This document shows positions 18,042-27,176 of a stretch of DNA of 64,000 bases, one piece after another. Positions within the stretch are counted from its first letter, which is position 1; each line of letters opens with the position of its first letter. The notes under the pieces were generated by a model that was not told where the DNA came from, searched no databases, and saw only the letters and a list, made by a program, of their open reading frames with translations. The stretch is from contig NZ_JADPJL010000005.1 of NCBI RefSeq assembly GCF_023073415.1, positions 124,001 to 188,000 of the forward strand, given 5' to 3'. This DNA comes from Bradyrhizobium sp. 190 (GTDB taxonomy: Bacteria; Pseudomonadota; Alphaproteobacteria; Rhizobiales; Xanthobacteraceae). The position numbers were made by a program, and so were the translations under genes.

Positions 18042-19436
18042 ATGAATTTGATCCGCTCCTTCGCCCTGCTGCTGGCCTCGGCAGTCGTTGCAACGCCTGC
18101 GCTGGCGCAGGACCGGCGCGTGCCGTCTTCGGGCGCCGAACTGCGGCTGTCCTACGCGCCGATCGTGCAGCGTGCGCAGCCGGCGGTGGTGAACGTCTAT
18201 GCCGCCAAGACCGTGCAGAACCGCAATCCGCTGCTGGATGACCCGCTCTTCCGCCGCTTCTTCGGCGTCCCCGGCCAGCAGCCCGAGCAGATGCAGCGCT
18301 CGCTCGGATCGGGCGTCATGGTTGACCCCGTGGGGCTCGTCGTCACCAACAACCACGTCATCGAGGGCGCCGATCAGGTCAAGATTTCGCTCGCCGACAA
18401 GCGCGAGTTCGAGGCCGAGATCGTGCTGAAGGACAGCCGCACCGATCTGGCCGTGCTGCGCGTGAAGGACGGCAGGGAGAAATTCGCCACGCTGGAGTTC
18501 GCCAATTCCGACGAGCTGCTGGTCGGCGACGTCGTGCTCGCGATCGGCAATCCCTTCGGCGTCGGTCAGACCGTGACTCATGGCATCGTCTCCGCGCTGG
18601 CCCGCACCAAGGTCGGCATCACCGATTATCAGTTCTTCATCCAGACCGACGCCGCGATCAATCCCGGCAATTCGGGTGGCGCGCTGGTCGACATGACCGG
18701 CAAGCTCGTCGGTATCAATACCGCGATCTTCTCGCGCTCCGGCGGCTCGCAGGGCATTGGCTTTGCGATCCCGGCCAACATGGTGCGCGTCGTCGTGGCG
18801 TCCGCCAAGAGCGGTGGCAAGGCCGTCAAGCGGCCATGGCTGGGCGCGAAGCTGCAGGCGGTGACGCCCGAGATCGCCGAGACGCTGGGGCTGAAATTGC
18901 CGAACGGCGCCTTGGTCGCCAATGTCGCGCCGAACAGTCCGGCCGCGCGCGCCGGGCTGAAGCCTTCGGATCTGATTGTAGCGATCGAGGGCCAGACGAT
19001 CGACGAGCCTAACGCGTTCGACTACCGCTTCGCTACAAGGCAGCTCGGCGGCGCTGCGCAGATCGACGTGCAGCGCGCCGGCAAGACCGTCAAGCTGACG
19101 GTGCCGCTGGAGACTGCGCCCGATACCAACCGCGATGAAATCGTGCTCACCGCGCGCTCGCCGTTCCAGGGTGCCAAGGTCGCCAATATTTCACCGGCGG
19201 TCGCCGATGAATTGCATCTGGATTCCCAAGCCGAGGGTGTCGTGGTGATCGATCTCGCCGACGGCGGCACCGCGGCCAGCGTCGGCTTCCAGAAGGGCGA
19301 CATCATCCTTGCGGTCAACAGCCAGAAGATCACCAAGACCAGCGATCTCGACAAGGCTTCAAAGGCGTCGTCCAGGGTCTGGCGCATCGTCGTGGTGCGC
19401 GGCGGCCAGCAGATCAACGTGACGCTGGGCGGATGA
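18042..19436 (+). CDS. DegP/DegQ-type periplasmic serine endopeptidase
   Basis: Do/HtrA-family protease that degrades or refolds damaged envelope proteins. The 464-residue product has a signal peptide ending at ALAQ (22-23). The trypsin-like domain has His105 (TNNHVIEG), Asp135 (SRTDLAVL) and Ser211 (NPGNSGGAL), and two PDZ domains follow (about 275-360 and 375-460). I chose the ATG at 18042, which gives a proper signal peptide; the frame runs 24 codons further upstream. The stop overlaps the rarA start (ATGA), so the two genes and the TPR gene form one operon. Confidence 0.95.
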   Translation: MNLIRSFALLLASAVVATPALAQDRRVPSSGAELRLSYAPIVQRAQPAVVNVYAAKTVQNRNPLLDDPLFRRFFGVPGQQPEQMQRSLGSGVMVDPVGLVVTNNHVIEGADQVKISLADKREFEAEIVLKDSRTDLAVLRVKDGREKFATLEFANSDELLVGDVVLAIGNPFGVGQTVTHGIVSALARTKVGITDYQFFIQTDAAINPGNSGGALVDMTGKLVGINTAIFSRSGGSQGIGFAIPANMVRVVVASAKSGGKAVKRPWLGAKLQAVTPEIAETLGLKLPNGALVANVAPNSPAARAGLKPSDLIVAIEGQTIDEPNAFDYRFATRQLGGAAQIDVQRAGKTVKLTVPLETAPDTNRDEIVLTARSPFQGAKVANISPAVADELHLDSQAEGVVVIDLADGGTAASVGFQKGDIILAVNSQKITKTSDLDKASKASSRVWRIVVVRGGQQINVTLGG

Positions 19437-20767
19437 GCCCGAAGCAACCGCGCGAGGCGACCAACCTCTTCGCTGCGGCGGGGATGGAGCAGGATGCGCC
19501 GCATCCGCTGCCCGACCGGCTGCGGCCGCGCACGCTTTCCGACGTCGTCGGCCAGGATCACATCCTCGGTCCCGACGGCGCGCTGACGCGCATGCTGGCG
19601 ACGCGCACGCTGGGCTCGCTGGTGTTCTGGGGACCGCCCGGCACCGGCAAGACCACGGTGGCGCGGCTGCTGGCCGATGCCACCGAATTGCATTTCGAGC
19701 AGATTTCCGCGGTGTTTTCCGGCGTCGCCGACCTGAAGAAAGTATTCGACGCGGCCCGCGCCCGGCGCGAAATGGGCAAGGGTACGCTGTTGTTCGTCGA
19801 CGAGGTGCATCGCTTCAACCGCGCGCAGCAGGATTCGTTTCTGCCCGTGATGGAAGACGGCACGGTGGTGCTGGTCGGCGCCACCACGGAAAACCCGTCG
19901 TTCGAACTCAACGCTGCGCTTCTGTCGCGGGCGCGGGTGCTGGTGTTTCATTCACTCGATGCCGCCGCGATCGAAAAACTGTTTGCGCATGCCGAAAAGG
20001 TCGAGGGTCGAAAATTGCCGCTCGATGCGGAGGCGCGCGCCGTGCTGGTGCGGATGGCCGATGGCGACGGCCGCGCCGCGTTGACCTTGGCCGAAGAGGT
20101 CTGGCGCGCCGCGCGCAAGGAGGAAATCTTCAACGCTGCGCAATTGCAAGAAATCCTGCAGCGCCGCGCGCCGATCTACGACAAGTCCGCAGACGGCCAT
20201 TACAACCTGATCTCGGCGCTGCATAAATCGGTGCGCGGCTCCGATCCCGATGCTGCGCTGTATTACCTCGCACGCATGCTGGATGCTGGCGAGGACCCGC
20301 TGTTCCTGGCGCGGCGCGTCGTGCGGATGGCAGTCGAGGACATCGGCCTTGCCGACCCGCAGGCGCTGGTGATCTGCAATGCGGCCAAGGATGCCTTTGA
20401 TTTTCTTGGGTCTCCCGAAGGTGAACTCGCAATCGCGCAGGCCGTGATCTATCTCGCCACCGCGCCGAAATCGAACGCCGCCTACAAGGCCTTTGGCGCT
20501 GCGATGCGCACGGCGAAAGAGGGCGGCTCGCTGCTGCCGCCAAAGCATATTCTCAATTCGCCGACCAAGCTGATGAAGTCGGAAGGCTATGGTTCGGGTT
20601 ACGAATACGACCACGACGCGCCGGACGCCTTCTCCGGGCAGGACTACTTCCCGGATGCGCTGGGGCGGCAAACCTTCTACGATCCGCCGGACCGCGGCTT
20701 CGAGCGCGAGATCCGCAAGCGGCTGGACTACTGGGCGAAGTTGCGAAGGGAACGTGAGCGCGAATGA
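19433..20767 (+). CDS. rarA: Replication-associated recombination protein A (MgsA/WRNIP1 family AAA+ ATPase)
   Basis: RarA acts at stalled replication forks, interacting with SSB. The 444-residue protein has Walker A GPPGTGKTT (67-75) and Walker B LLFVDEVHRF (119-128). The sensor segment GATTENPSFELN and the C-terminal tetramerisation region with DPDAALYYLARMLDAGEDPLFLARR are present, as is the late YPHDxP-like patch. Length fits the family. The ATG overlaps the protease stop, and its own stop overlaps the next ATG, so translation is coupled on both sides. Confidence 0.95.
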   Translation: MSPKQPREATNLFAAAGMEQDAPHPLPDRLRPRTLSDVVGQDHILGPDGALTRMLATRTLGSLVFWGPPGTGKTTVARLLADATELHFEQISAVFSGVADLKKVFDAARARREMGKGTLLFVDEVHRFNRAQQDSFLPVMEDGTVVLVGATTENPSFELNAALLSRARVLVFHSLDAAAIEKLFAHAEKVEGRKLPLDAEARAVLVRMADGDGRAALTLAEEVWRAARKEEIFNAAQLQEILQRRAPIYDKSADGHYNLISALHKSVRGSDPDAALYYLARMLDAGEDPLFLARRVVRMAVEDIGLADPQALVICNAAKDAFDFLGSPEGELAIAQAVIYLATAPKSNAAYKAFGAAMRTAKEGGSLLPPKHILNSPTKLMKSEGYGSGYEYDHDAPDAFSGQDYFPDALGRQTFYDPPDRGFEREIRKRLDYWAKLRRERERE

Positions 20768-21480
20768 ACAGTTTCGGGAACTATCTTGCACAAACCATTC
20801 GCGCCGTCACCTTTGTGGCGGTGCTGTCGTCGCCGCTTGCGGCCGCCGCCGAGACCGTCGAGGTGGTGCCGGGCGTACAAGTGACGAAGCGGACGTATTC
20901 CGCGCCGATCAACGAGCAGCCATTTTTTGGATTTGCGGCCAAGAGCCCGGATGAGAAAGCCGCTGATGAAAAATTTGTAGACGCCATCGTGGGAGCCACC
21001 GGCTCGCGTGAGAAGGCTTTCGATGAAACAACCATGCGTGGCTGGAGGGCGATAAATACCGGCAAGATAAAGGAAGCCGCGGTGCGATTTAATCAGGCGT
21101 TTCTCATTTTGCCTGAACAGAGCCGCGTCTATCATGGCTTCGCGGTGGTTGCCCAAGCTCGATTCAATGACCTGGATGCTGCGGACGAGTTCTTCAGGAT
21201 CGCGCTGGAGCGGCCCAACCCGGTGAAGGCCCTCAAGGCCGATTATGGTCGCTTCCTGCTGGTCGCCAAACGACCGCGTGATGCGCAGTCTGTGCTGGAA
21301 CAGGCGGTCAAGGACGCGCCGGATTTCGGCGACGCCTGGACCAATCTCGCCTGGGCGCGCTTCCAGAACGGCGATGCGGCGGCGGCCTGCGCGGCGGCGG
21401 AGGAGGCTGCCAAGCGCCGTCCGTCCAACAATTCCATGGGCGATCTGACCGCGGTCAGAAACGTCGCGCAGTGCAAATAG
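20764..21480 (+). CDS. Exported TPR-repeat protein
   Basis: The 238-residue product has an N-terminal hydrophobic signal (TIRAVTFVAVLSSPLAAAAE). It carries several TPR-like helical pairs between about residues 90 and 215, ending DAWTNLAWARFQNGDAAAACAAAEEAAKRRP. TPR arrays bind other proteins; no partner can be named. It overlaps rarA by four bases and is the third gene of the protease-rarA operon. Two late cysteines (in AAACAAAEEA and VAQCK) might form a disulfide. Confidence 0.8.
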   Translation: MNSFGNYLAQTIRAVTFVAVLSSPLAAAAETVEVVPGVQVTKRTYSAPINEQPFFGFAAKSPDEKAADEKFVDAIVGATGSREKAFDETTMRGWRAINTGKIKEAAVRFNQAFLILPEQSRVYHGFAVVAQARFNDLDAADEFFRIALERPNPVKALKADYGRFLLVAKRPRDAQSVLEQAVKDAPDFGDAWTNLAWARFQNGDAAAACAAAEEAAKRRPSNNSMGDLTAVRNVAQCK

Positions 21481-21740
21481 TTCGAGCGGCTTGGATTAGC
21501 CGGCAACGCGATTGTGGTGCAGCAGCGAAATGGCGCGTTGGCCAAGTTGTTGAACAGCGCCATTCGCCGCAACATCTTTCGCGTCAAGCGGACCTTGCTT
21601 CGTAGACTCGAATGCTCGAAAAAAAAGGAGTTGCCTAGGGCCATCTTCTCGGCGTCGTCGCGATTTGCAGCGCGACCCGTTGGCTCATGCGGGCTACGTG
21701 GCCGGGCTGTTTGACAATTGGAAGTGGGCGGCGTGCGGCA

Positions 21741-22079
21741 CTACCCCTGCGGCGTCACCGATATCCTGGCGCAGTCGCGGCGGCCCATCAGCACGCAGTC
21801 CTGGGTCTTGCGCAGATCGGCGATGCTCACGGCGAGCCAGATGCCGATGGCGGTCAACGCCACGGTGAAGGCGAGTGCGGCGACATTGGCGAGCATGCGA
21901 TGACGGAAATCGTCGCCCTCGTCGCGCGGCCGCTCGTAGCGGGACAGATCGTTCGCCGCCGGCGACGCGTTGGCCTGGCTGGTTTCTTCCCGTCCGCCCG
22001 GCGGGTGGGCGGAGGTGCGCGGCCGGAACTTGAGCACGACGTGCTCATCGTCCGAAATAATGGGCCGCTGGGTTTTCAC
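21741..22079 (-). CDS. Small single-pass membrane protein, unknown function
   Basis: A 112-residue product with a charged, proline-rich cytoplasmic N-terminus and one transmembrane segment (about 70-92, VAALAFTVALTAIGIWLAVSIA). A short tail with two cysteines follows (DCVLMGRRDCARI). I do not recognise a family, but proteins of this layout are frequent in Bradyrhizobium-like genomes. It is alone on the minus strand. Codon use is native. Confidence 0.6.
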   Translation of the reverse strand: MKTQRPIISDDEHVVLKFRPRTSAHPPGGREETSQANASPAANDLSRYERPRDEGDDFRHRMLANVAALAFTVALTAIGIWLAVSIADLRKTQDCVLMGRRDCARISVTPQG

Positions 22080-22208
22080 TGCCGCCGATCCGCGAAAAAT
22101 CCTGAGCCTTTCTTAGCACGCCGGCAGCACTTCCAACATGAAATGTTGCCGGACGCAGGCCAGCCATCCCGTCCCGCAAGGTCCGGAACCAAACGCAAGC
22201 AAGCCGGC

Positions 22209-22793
22209 TCAGTCCTGCTTCGGCAGCCGCCCCATCATGTAGAACTCGTCGTTCGGGCGCATCGCGGTGACGTTGGCCAGCCGGTTCGACAACGCGAAGA
22301 AGGCCGCGATCGCTGTGATATCCCAGATGTCGTCGTCGCTAAAGCCGTGGCCGGCGATCTCGGCAAAATCCGCCTCCGAAACCTCGTTGGCCGCCTGGCT
22401 CACCTTCATGGCGAAGTCGAGCATGGCGCGCTGCCGCGGCGTGATGTCGGCCTTGCGGTAGTTGACGGCGATCTGGTCGGCGATGACAGGGTTCTTGGCC
22501 CGGATGCGCAGGATCGCCCCGTGCGCGATCACGCAGTAGTGGCACTGGTTGGCGGCGGACGTCGCCACCACGATCATCTCGCGCTCGGCCTTGGTCAGCC
22601 CGCCATCCTTTTCCATCAGCGCGTCGTGATAGGCAAAGAAGGCGCGAAACTCGTCCGGGCGGTAAGCCAGCGTCAGGAAGACGTTCGGGACGAAGCCGGA
22701 TTTCTCCTGCACCGCGAGGATCCGGGTGCGGATGTCCTCCGGCAGCTTGTCGATGGCGGGCGGCTGAAATCGTTTGGTGGCGGGCTTGGTCAT
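22209..22793 (-). CDS. Peroxidase-related / AhpD-like protein
   Basis: Carboxymuconolactone-decarboxylase/AhpD fold. The redox motif Cys84-x-x-Cys87 with His91 (NQCHYCVIAHG) is the catalytic pair of AhpD-type alkylhydroperoxidases. The 194-residue length and the C-terminal region (DDDIWDITAIAAFFALSNRLAN) match the peroxidase-related subfamily. It reduces peroxides with electrons from a partner thiol system; no partner lies next to it. The ATG at 22793 is preferred because homology starts there. Confidence 0.88.
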   Translation of the reverse strand: MTKPATKRFQPPAIDKLPEDIRTRILAVQEKSGFVPNVFLTLAYRPDEFRAFFAYHDALMEKDGGLTKAEREMIVVATSAANQCHYCVIAHGAILRIRAKNPVIADQIAVNYRKADITPRQRAMLDFAMKVSQAANEVSEADFAEIAGHGFSDDDIWDITAIAAFFALSNRLANVTAMRPNDEFYMMGRLPKQD

Positions 22794-22906
22794 GAAAGGT
22801 TCCGGCTGGAGCCGCGAGGCGGCGTTGCCGGGACCATATAGCTTTTTGCGGCGAAGTGGATACCGGCTCACGTCAAGAATTCGCGCGAACGCTGATTCTT
22901 CTATTT

Positions 22907-22982
22907 GAGCATGATCTCCGCGCAAACGCGTTCCGCGTTTGTCGCGAGGGAAAACCGTTATCAACTTTTCCGGATCATGCTC
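22907..22982. repeat. Long palindromic intergenic element (GAGCATGATC type)
   Basis: GAGCATGATC at the left and GATCATGCTC at the right end enclose internal complementary segments (CAAACGCG...CGCGTTTG). It is a longer relative of the element at 5922-5972. It lies between the AhpD-like gene and the 3' end of the HerA-type gene. Confidence 0.85.
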
Positions 22983-22986
22983 CGCC

Positions 22987-24750
22987 TCAGCGCAGCGGCT
23001 TCTTCAGGAGCGAGAACCGGTCGGGGTCCAGCCCCATCGAGGGCTGCAACATCGGCGCTTCCACCGGCGTCATGACGCGGGCGGCGGGCCGGTCGCCGAC
23101 GCCGGGATCGTTCGGCACGTCGCGGCTCGATGTGGCGCCGCGCCAGCGGTCCAGCACGGCGGAGACGAAATGCATGTCGTGGCCGGCGGAGACCGACGTC
23201 ACGGACGCGATGGTGGCTTCGCTGCGCGGCAGTTGGTGGACCGGAACCTCCTTGAAGCGCAGGCGTGTCGGCAACGCCACGCCTTCGCCGAAGGCCAGCA
23301 CTTCGCGGGTTCCGAGTGAGGGCACGAACGACAAGAGGTTCGCGGCAGCGTCCGAGACCGCCGAGCGCAACAGCGCCTGGTCGCGGTCGTTGGCAAGCCG
23401 CATCGCAAACAGCGTGTTGCACTGTGAGATGATGGTGGCGTCGAGTTCTGCCGGACGCTGGGTCACGAGGCCGAGAAAGACGCCGTATTTGCGGCCCTCC
23501 TTGGCGATGCGCGAAACGGCTTTCCGGGTCGGGCCGAAACCGATGTTGCGGTCGGCGGAGGCGTAGCGGTGCGCCTCTTCGCAAACGAACAGCAGCGGCG
23601 ACACGCCGTCGCTCCACAGGCCGAAATCGAACGCCATGCGGCACAACACCGACACGACGGAATCGACGACTTCGGCTGGGAAGCCGGCGAGCTGCATGAT
23701 AGTCATCGGCCGGCCGTTGGCGGGCAGACGGAACAGATGGCTGATCACCTCCGCCATGGTGTCGCCGCCGACATTGGCGTTGTCGAACATGAAGGTGTAG
23801 CGCGGATCGTTGCGCACGGTCTCGATGCGCGAAATCAGCTTGTGATAGATGATGCGCGAAGAGCGGTTCTCCAGCTTGCCCATCCGTTCATCGATCAGCG
23901 AGATCAGATCGACCAGGCGGTACGGCACCGGCGTATCGACGGTGTAGCCGCCCGACTTCGGGTCCATGCGCTTGAGCCCGAGCCGGTCGGAGTTCTGGTA
24001 CTGGGTGTAGAGACCCTTCGCCATCGGGATGACTTCGGCGAGGACGTCGAGCTCTTCGGGCACGCCCGGGCGGCCGCCGAACAGGACGTCCACAATCTCT
24101 TCGAAATTGAACAGCCAGAACGGCAGTTTCAGGTTGCGCGGGTTGAGTACCAGCGCACGGTCGCCGAAGCAGCGGCCATACTCGTTGTGGACGTCGAGCA
24201 GGAATACCCGAAGATTCGGCCGCGCCTTGAGAATCTCGTTGAGCAGCAGCGAAACGCTGGTCGATTTGCCGACGCCGGTGGAGCCGAGCACCGCGAAGTG
24301 CTTGGAAAGCATCTCCTCGACATCGACATAAGCGATGACGGAACGGTCCTGCTGCAGGGTGCCGACATTGATCTGATCTGACCCGCTCGGCGCATAGACG
24401 GTGCGGAGGTCCTGGGCGGTGACGAGGTCGACGGCATCGCCGATGGTCGGATAGTTGGTCACGCCGCGCTGAAACTTGGGGCGCTCCCCACCGGAAATCT
24501 CGCCGAGCAGGTCGACCGACGCGGTCGCCATGTATTCATCGGAGCTCTGCTGGTTCTCGCACGACACCTCGGTGATCATCGCAATGATGGTGGTGGCCGT
24601 CGCACAGCGAATACTGATGAAGCGGCCGACGGTGGCGCGCGCCTCGGTGACGGGCATCGGGCCTGCGGCCAGAAGTCCGACCCGTGCGAGGGAGCCACGC
24701 ACGGAAATCACACGTCCGAAGGATGTCACGGTGTTGAACCTGGCTCTCAT
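22987..24750 (-). CDS. HerA-type ATP-binding protein
   Basis: HerA/FtsK-superfamily hexameric DNA-translocating ATPase. The 587-residue protein has an N-terminal HAS-barrel-like part (about 1-65), Walker A GSTGVGKST (156-164) and Walker B LLFVCEEAHRY with the acidic pair. The sensor region VTQRPAELDATIISQCNTLFAMRL follows. In archaea and bacteria HerA works with a NurA nuclease in end resection, or with SIR2 or other partners in phage defence; no nuclease gene is adjacent here, so this is probably the housekeeping alphaproteobacterial form (DUF87). The ATG at 24750 was chosen over a start 7 codons upstream by homology. Confidence 0.88.
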   Translation of the reverse strand: MRARFNTVTSFGRVISVRGSLARVGLLAAGPMPVTEARATVGRFISIRCATATTIIAMITEVSCENQQSSDEYMATASVDLLGEISGGERPKFQRGVTNYPTIGDAVDLVTAQDLRTVYAPSGSDQINVGTLQQDRSVIAYVDVEEMLSKHFAVLGSTGVGKSTSVSLLLNEILKARPNLRVFLLDVHNEYGRCFGDRALVLNPRNLKLPFWLFNFEEIVDVLFGGRPGVPEELDVLAEVIPMAKGLYTQYQNSDRLGLKRMDPKSGGYTVDTPVPYRLVDLISLIDERMGKLENRSSRIIYHKLISRIETVRNDPRYTFMFDNANVGGDTMAEVISHLFRLPANGRPMTIMQLAGFPAEVVDSVVSVLCRMAFDFGLWSDGVSPLLFVCEEAHRYASADRNIGFGPTRKAVSRIAKEGRKYGVFLGLVTQRPAELDATIISQCNTLFAMRLANDRDQALLRSAVSDAAANLLSFVPSLGTREVLAFGEGVALPTRLRFKEVPVHQLPRSEATIASVTSVSAGHDMHFVSAVLDRWRGATSSRDVPNDPGVGDRPAARVMTPVEAPMLQPSMGLDPDRFSLLKKPLR

Positions 24751-25181
24751 GAATTGGGGTCTGACCCCCATTATGGGCAGCCCCAGCTAGCGAAACGGTT
24801 AAACAGGTGCAGGTTCGTGTCAGCTAAATCCGCGGCATCTCGGTCAGGATTCGTTTTTGCGGCAGTGCCGTCAGTACCGTCCGGTGTCAGTTACGCTGGA
24901 AAATAAGGGCTTTCTTGCATTTCCGGCCACGCGCGACGCCGGCTTCGGATTAATCATTCGTTTACCACCTCGCACGAGAGCCGCCGCCCGCCGGGCGCGT
25001 CTCGGTAACCTCCGATGCCGGATCGCGGATTGGAGCCAGCACGTGTGCGAGGTAACCGATCGCTAACCGCAAGTTGTAACGCGCCTTCCATCAGTGCTGC
25101 GTAACACTGCTGCGGGGCGCGCGATCAGTTGTCTGAGTTCCATTTCGTACGGACGCTTGTCGCATTCCAAAGGCACGTCGG
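24751..25181. other. Divergent promoter region, no gene seen
   Basis: About 430 bases separate the divergent HerA-type and GGDEF-EAL genes. I see scattered short inverted repeats such as GGGTCTGACCCCC near 24757 but no open frame with support and no RNA gene. It presumably holds the promoters of both genes. Confidence 0.5.
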
Positions 25182-27092
25182 GTGAGCAACGAGGGCGGTC
25201 ATCAAATATCGGGCGGCTCGGTCGGTTCTGCGCAAGGGGGCGGAACGGTCAAATTGCTTGCGGCCTGCTGCGTGCTGTTCGCGGTGTTGGTTGCGACCGA
25301 CCTGACGACCTCGGGATGGAGCCTTCGCGAACGCCTCCTGCTGGCGCTCGTCGCCGTTCTGGCCGTGGCCGCCGGACTGCTGCTGCGGCGTGACCGGCTG
25401 ACCGACCGGCGGCTGGCGGCCGAGCGGCGCCAGCTCTCCATTGCCGTGAACAATATCCCGCAAGGCCTTGTTCTCTATGATGCATCCGCGCGGATCATCA
25501 TTTGCAACCAGCCCTATCTCGACATGTTCGGACTGTCGCCGGACGTGGCCAAGTCCGGCTGCACCATGCAGCGGCTGATCGCTCACCGGAAAGAAACCGG
25601 ATCATTCGACGGCGACGTCGACGCGTTCTGCAACGCGATCATCCAAACGGTGAGGCTCGGCAAGGCCACGCGCCAGCTCACGGAAGCGCCGGGTGGCCGG
25701 GCGATCGAGATCATCAACCGGCCGCTGAAGAGCGGCGGATGGGTCGCGACCATCGAGGACGTCACCGAGCGCAGGCGCGCGGACGAGAAGATCGCGCATC
25801 TGGCGCATTACGACGGGTTGACCGACCTGCCGAACCGGATCCTGTTCCGCGAGCGGCTGGAACAGTCGCTCAAGGCGATACGGCCGGGCGAGCAACTGGC
25901 GGTGCTCTATATCGACATCGATGAGTTCAAGAGCATCAACGACGCGCTCGGTCATCCGATCGGCGATGAGCTGCTCAAGGGCGTCGCCGAGCGTCTGCGC
26001 GGTTGTCTTGAAGAGGCCGATGTGGCGGCCCGGCTTGGCGGCGACGAATTCGCCGTCATTCAGACCGCTATCAAGGACCGGTCGGAAACCACTCGGCTCG
26101 TTGATGAAATCCACTCGGCGATCAGGCAGCCTTTTGACTGCATGGGGCATCTGATCACCACCGATGCCAGCATAGGCATAGCGCTTGCCCCTGTTGACGG
26201 GGTGGACCTCGACCAGTTGCTGAAGAATGCGGACCTCGCGCTCTACGGCGCGAAGGGCGACGGACGGCGCACCCACCGCTTCTTCGAGGCCGGCATGGAT
26301 CAGCGCGCCAAGGCGCGGCGCAGCCTGGAGCTCGAGCTGCGCCAGGCGATCAGCGACGGCAGCCTCGAGACCTACTATCAGCCGGTGGTCAATATCGAGG
26401 ACGGCAAGGTCTCATCCTGCGAGGCGCTGCTGCGGTGGCGGCATCCCGAACGCGGCATGATCTCGCCGGCGGAATTCATTCCGATTGCGGAAGACAGCGG
26501 CCTGATCAATCAGCTCGGCCTGTGGGTGCTCAACACCGCCTGCGCCGAGGCCGTCACCTGGCCGGATCATGTCCGCGTCGCGGTCAACGTCTCGCCGGTG
26601 CAGTTCAGGAGCCAGTCGCTGGCGTTGAACGTGGCGGCGGCACTCGCGGCTTGCGGCCTTCCGGCAAGCAGGCTGGAGCTCGAGATCACCGAGGCCGTGC
26701 TCATTCGCGACGACGAGGCGGCGCTCGACATGCTGCACCAGCTGCGCAAGCTGGGTGTCCGGATCGCGCTGGACGATTTCGGCACCGGATATTCCTCGCT
26801 CAGCTACCTGCAGCGTTTCCCGTTCGACAAGATCAAGATCGATCGCTCTTTCATCCGGGATATCGCAGGTCCCGGCGCATCCTCGTCCATCGTTCAGGCC
26901 GTGGTAAACATCGCAGCCGCCAGCGACATGACGACGACGGCGGAGGGTGTCGAAACCGAGCAGCAAAGGAACCTGCTGTACATCCTCGGCTGCACCGAGA
27001 TGCAGGGCTATCTGTTCAGCCCCGCGATACCGGCCGCCGAGGTGAGGCGACTGTTGCTGACGCATAGCGGCAGAGCGATGTCGGCTGCTTGA
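25182..27092 (+). CDS. Membrane PAS-GGDEF-EAL cyclic-di-GMP signalling protein
   Basis: Makes and/or degrades cyclic di-GMP. The 636-residue product has two N-terminal transmembrane segments (about 24-42 and 50-68) and a PAS-like sensor (about 85-195). A GGDEF domain with the intact motif GGDEF at 286-290 follows, then an EAL domain with EALLRW (414-419), DDFGTGYSSL and KIDRSFI, so both active sites look competent. The start is a GTG after an AAGG-like site. The signal sensed is unknown. Confidence 0.93.
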   Translation: MSNEGGHQISGGSVGSAQGGGTVKLLAACCVLFAVLVATDLTTSGWSLRERLLLALVAVLAVAAGLLLRRDRLTDRRLAAERRQLSIAVNNIPQGLVLYDASARIIICNQPYLDMFGLSPDVAKSGCTMQRLIAHRKETGSFDGDVDAFCNAIIQTVRLGKATRQLTEAPGGRAIEIINRPLKSGGWVATIEDVTERRRADEKIAHLAHYDGLTDLPNRILFRERLEQSLKAIRPGEQLAVLYIDIDEFKSINDALGHPIGDELLKGVAERLRGCLEEADVAARLGGDEFAVIQTAIKDRSETTRLVDEIHSAIRQPFDCMGHLITTDASIGIALAPVDGVDLDQLLKNADLALYGAKGDGRRTHRFFEAGMDQRAKARRSLELELRQAISDGSLETYYQPVVNIEDGKVSSCEALLRWRHPERGMISPAEFIPIAEDSGLINQLGLWVLNTACAEAVTWPDHVRVAVNVSPVQFRSQSLALNVAAALAACGLPASRLELEITEAVLIRDDEAALDMLHQLRKLGVRIALDDFGTGYSSLSYLQRFPFDKIKIDRSFIRDIAGPGASSSIVQAVVNIAAASDMTTTAEGVETEQQRNLLYILGCTEMQGYLFSPAIPAAEVRRLLLTHSGRAMSAA

Positions 27093-27176
27093 AACGCCGG
27101 GCACAGCTTGCTATCGACGGTGAGGCAAAAATAAGAACAGGGCAGGGTAGACCGCGATGAATCGCGACAACGCATC

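Noticed and set aside
22987-24750. HerA-type ATPase as part of a phage-defence pair (HerA with a nuclease or SIR2)
   Set aside because: No nuclease, SIR2 or DUF4297 gene is adjacent and the locus looks like stable chromosome.
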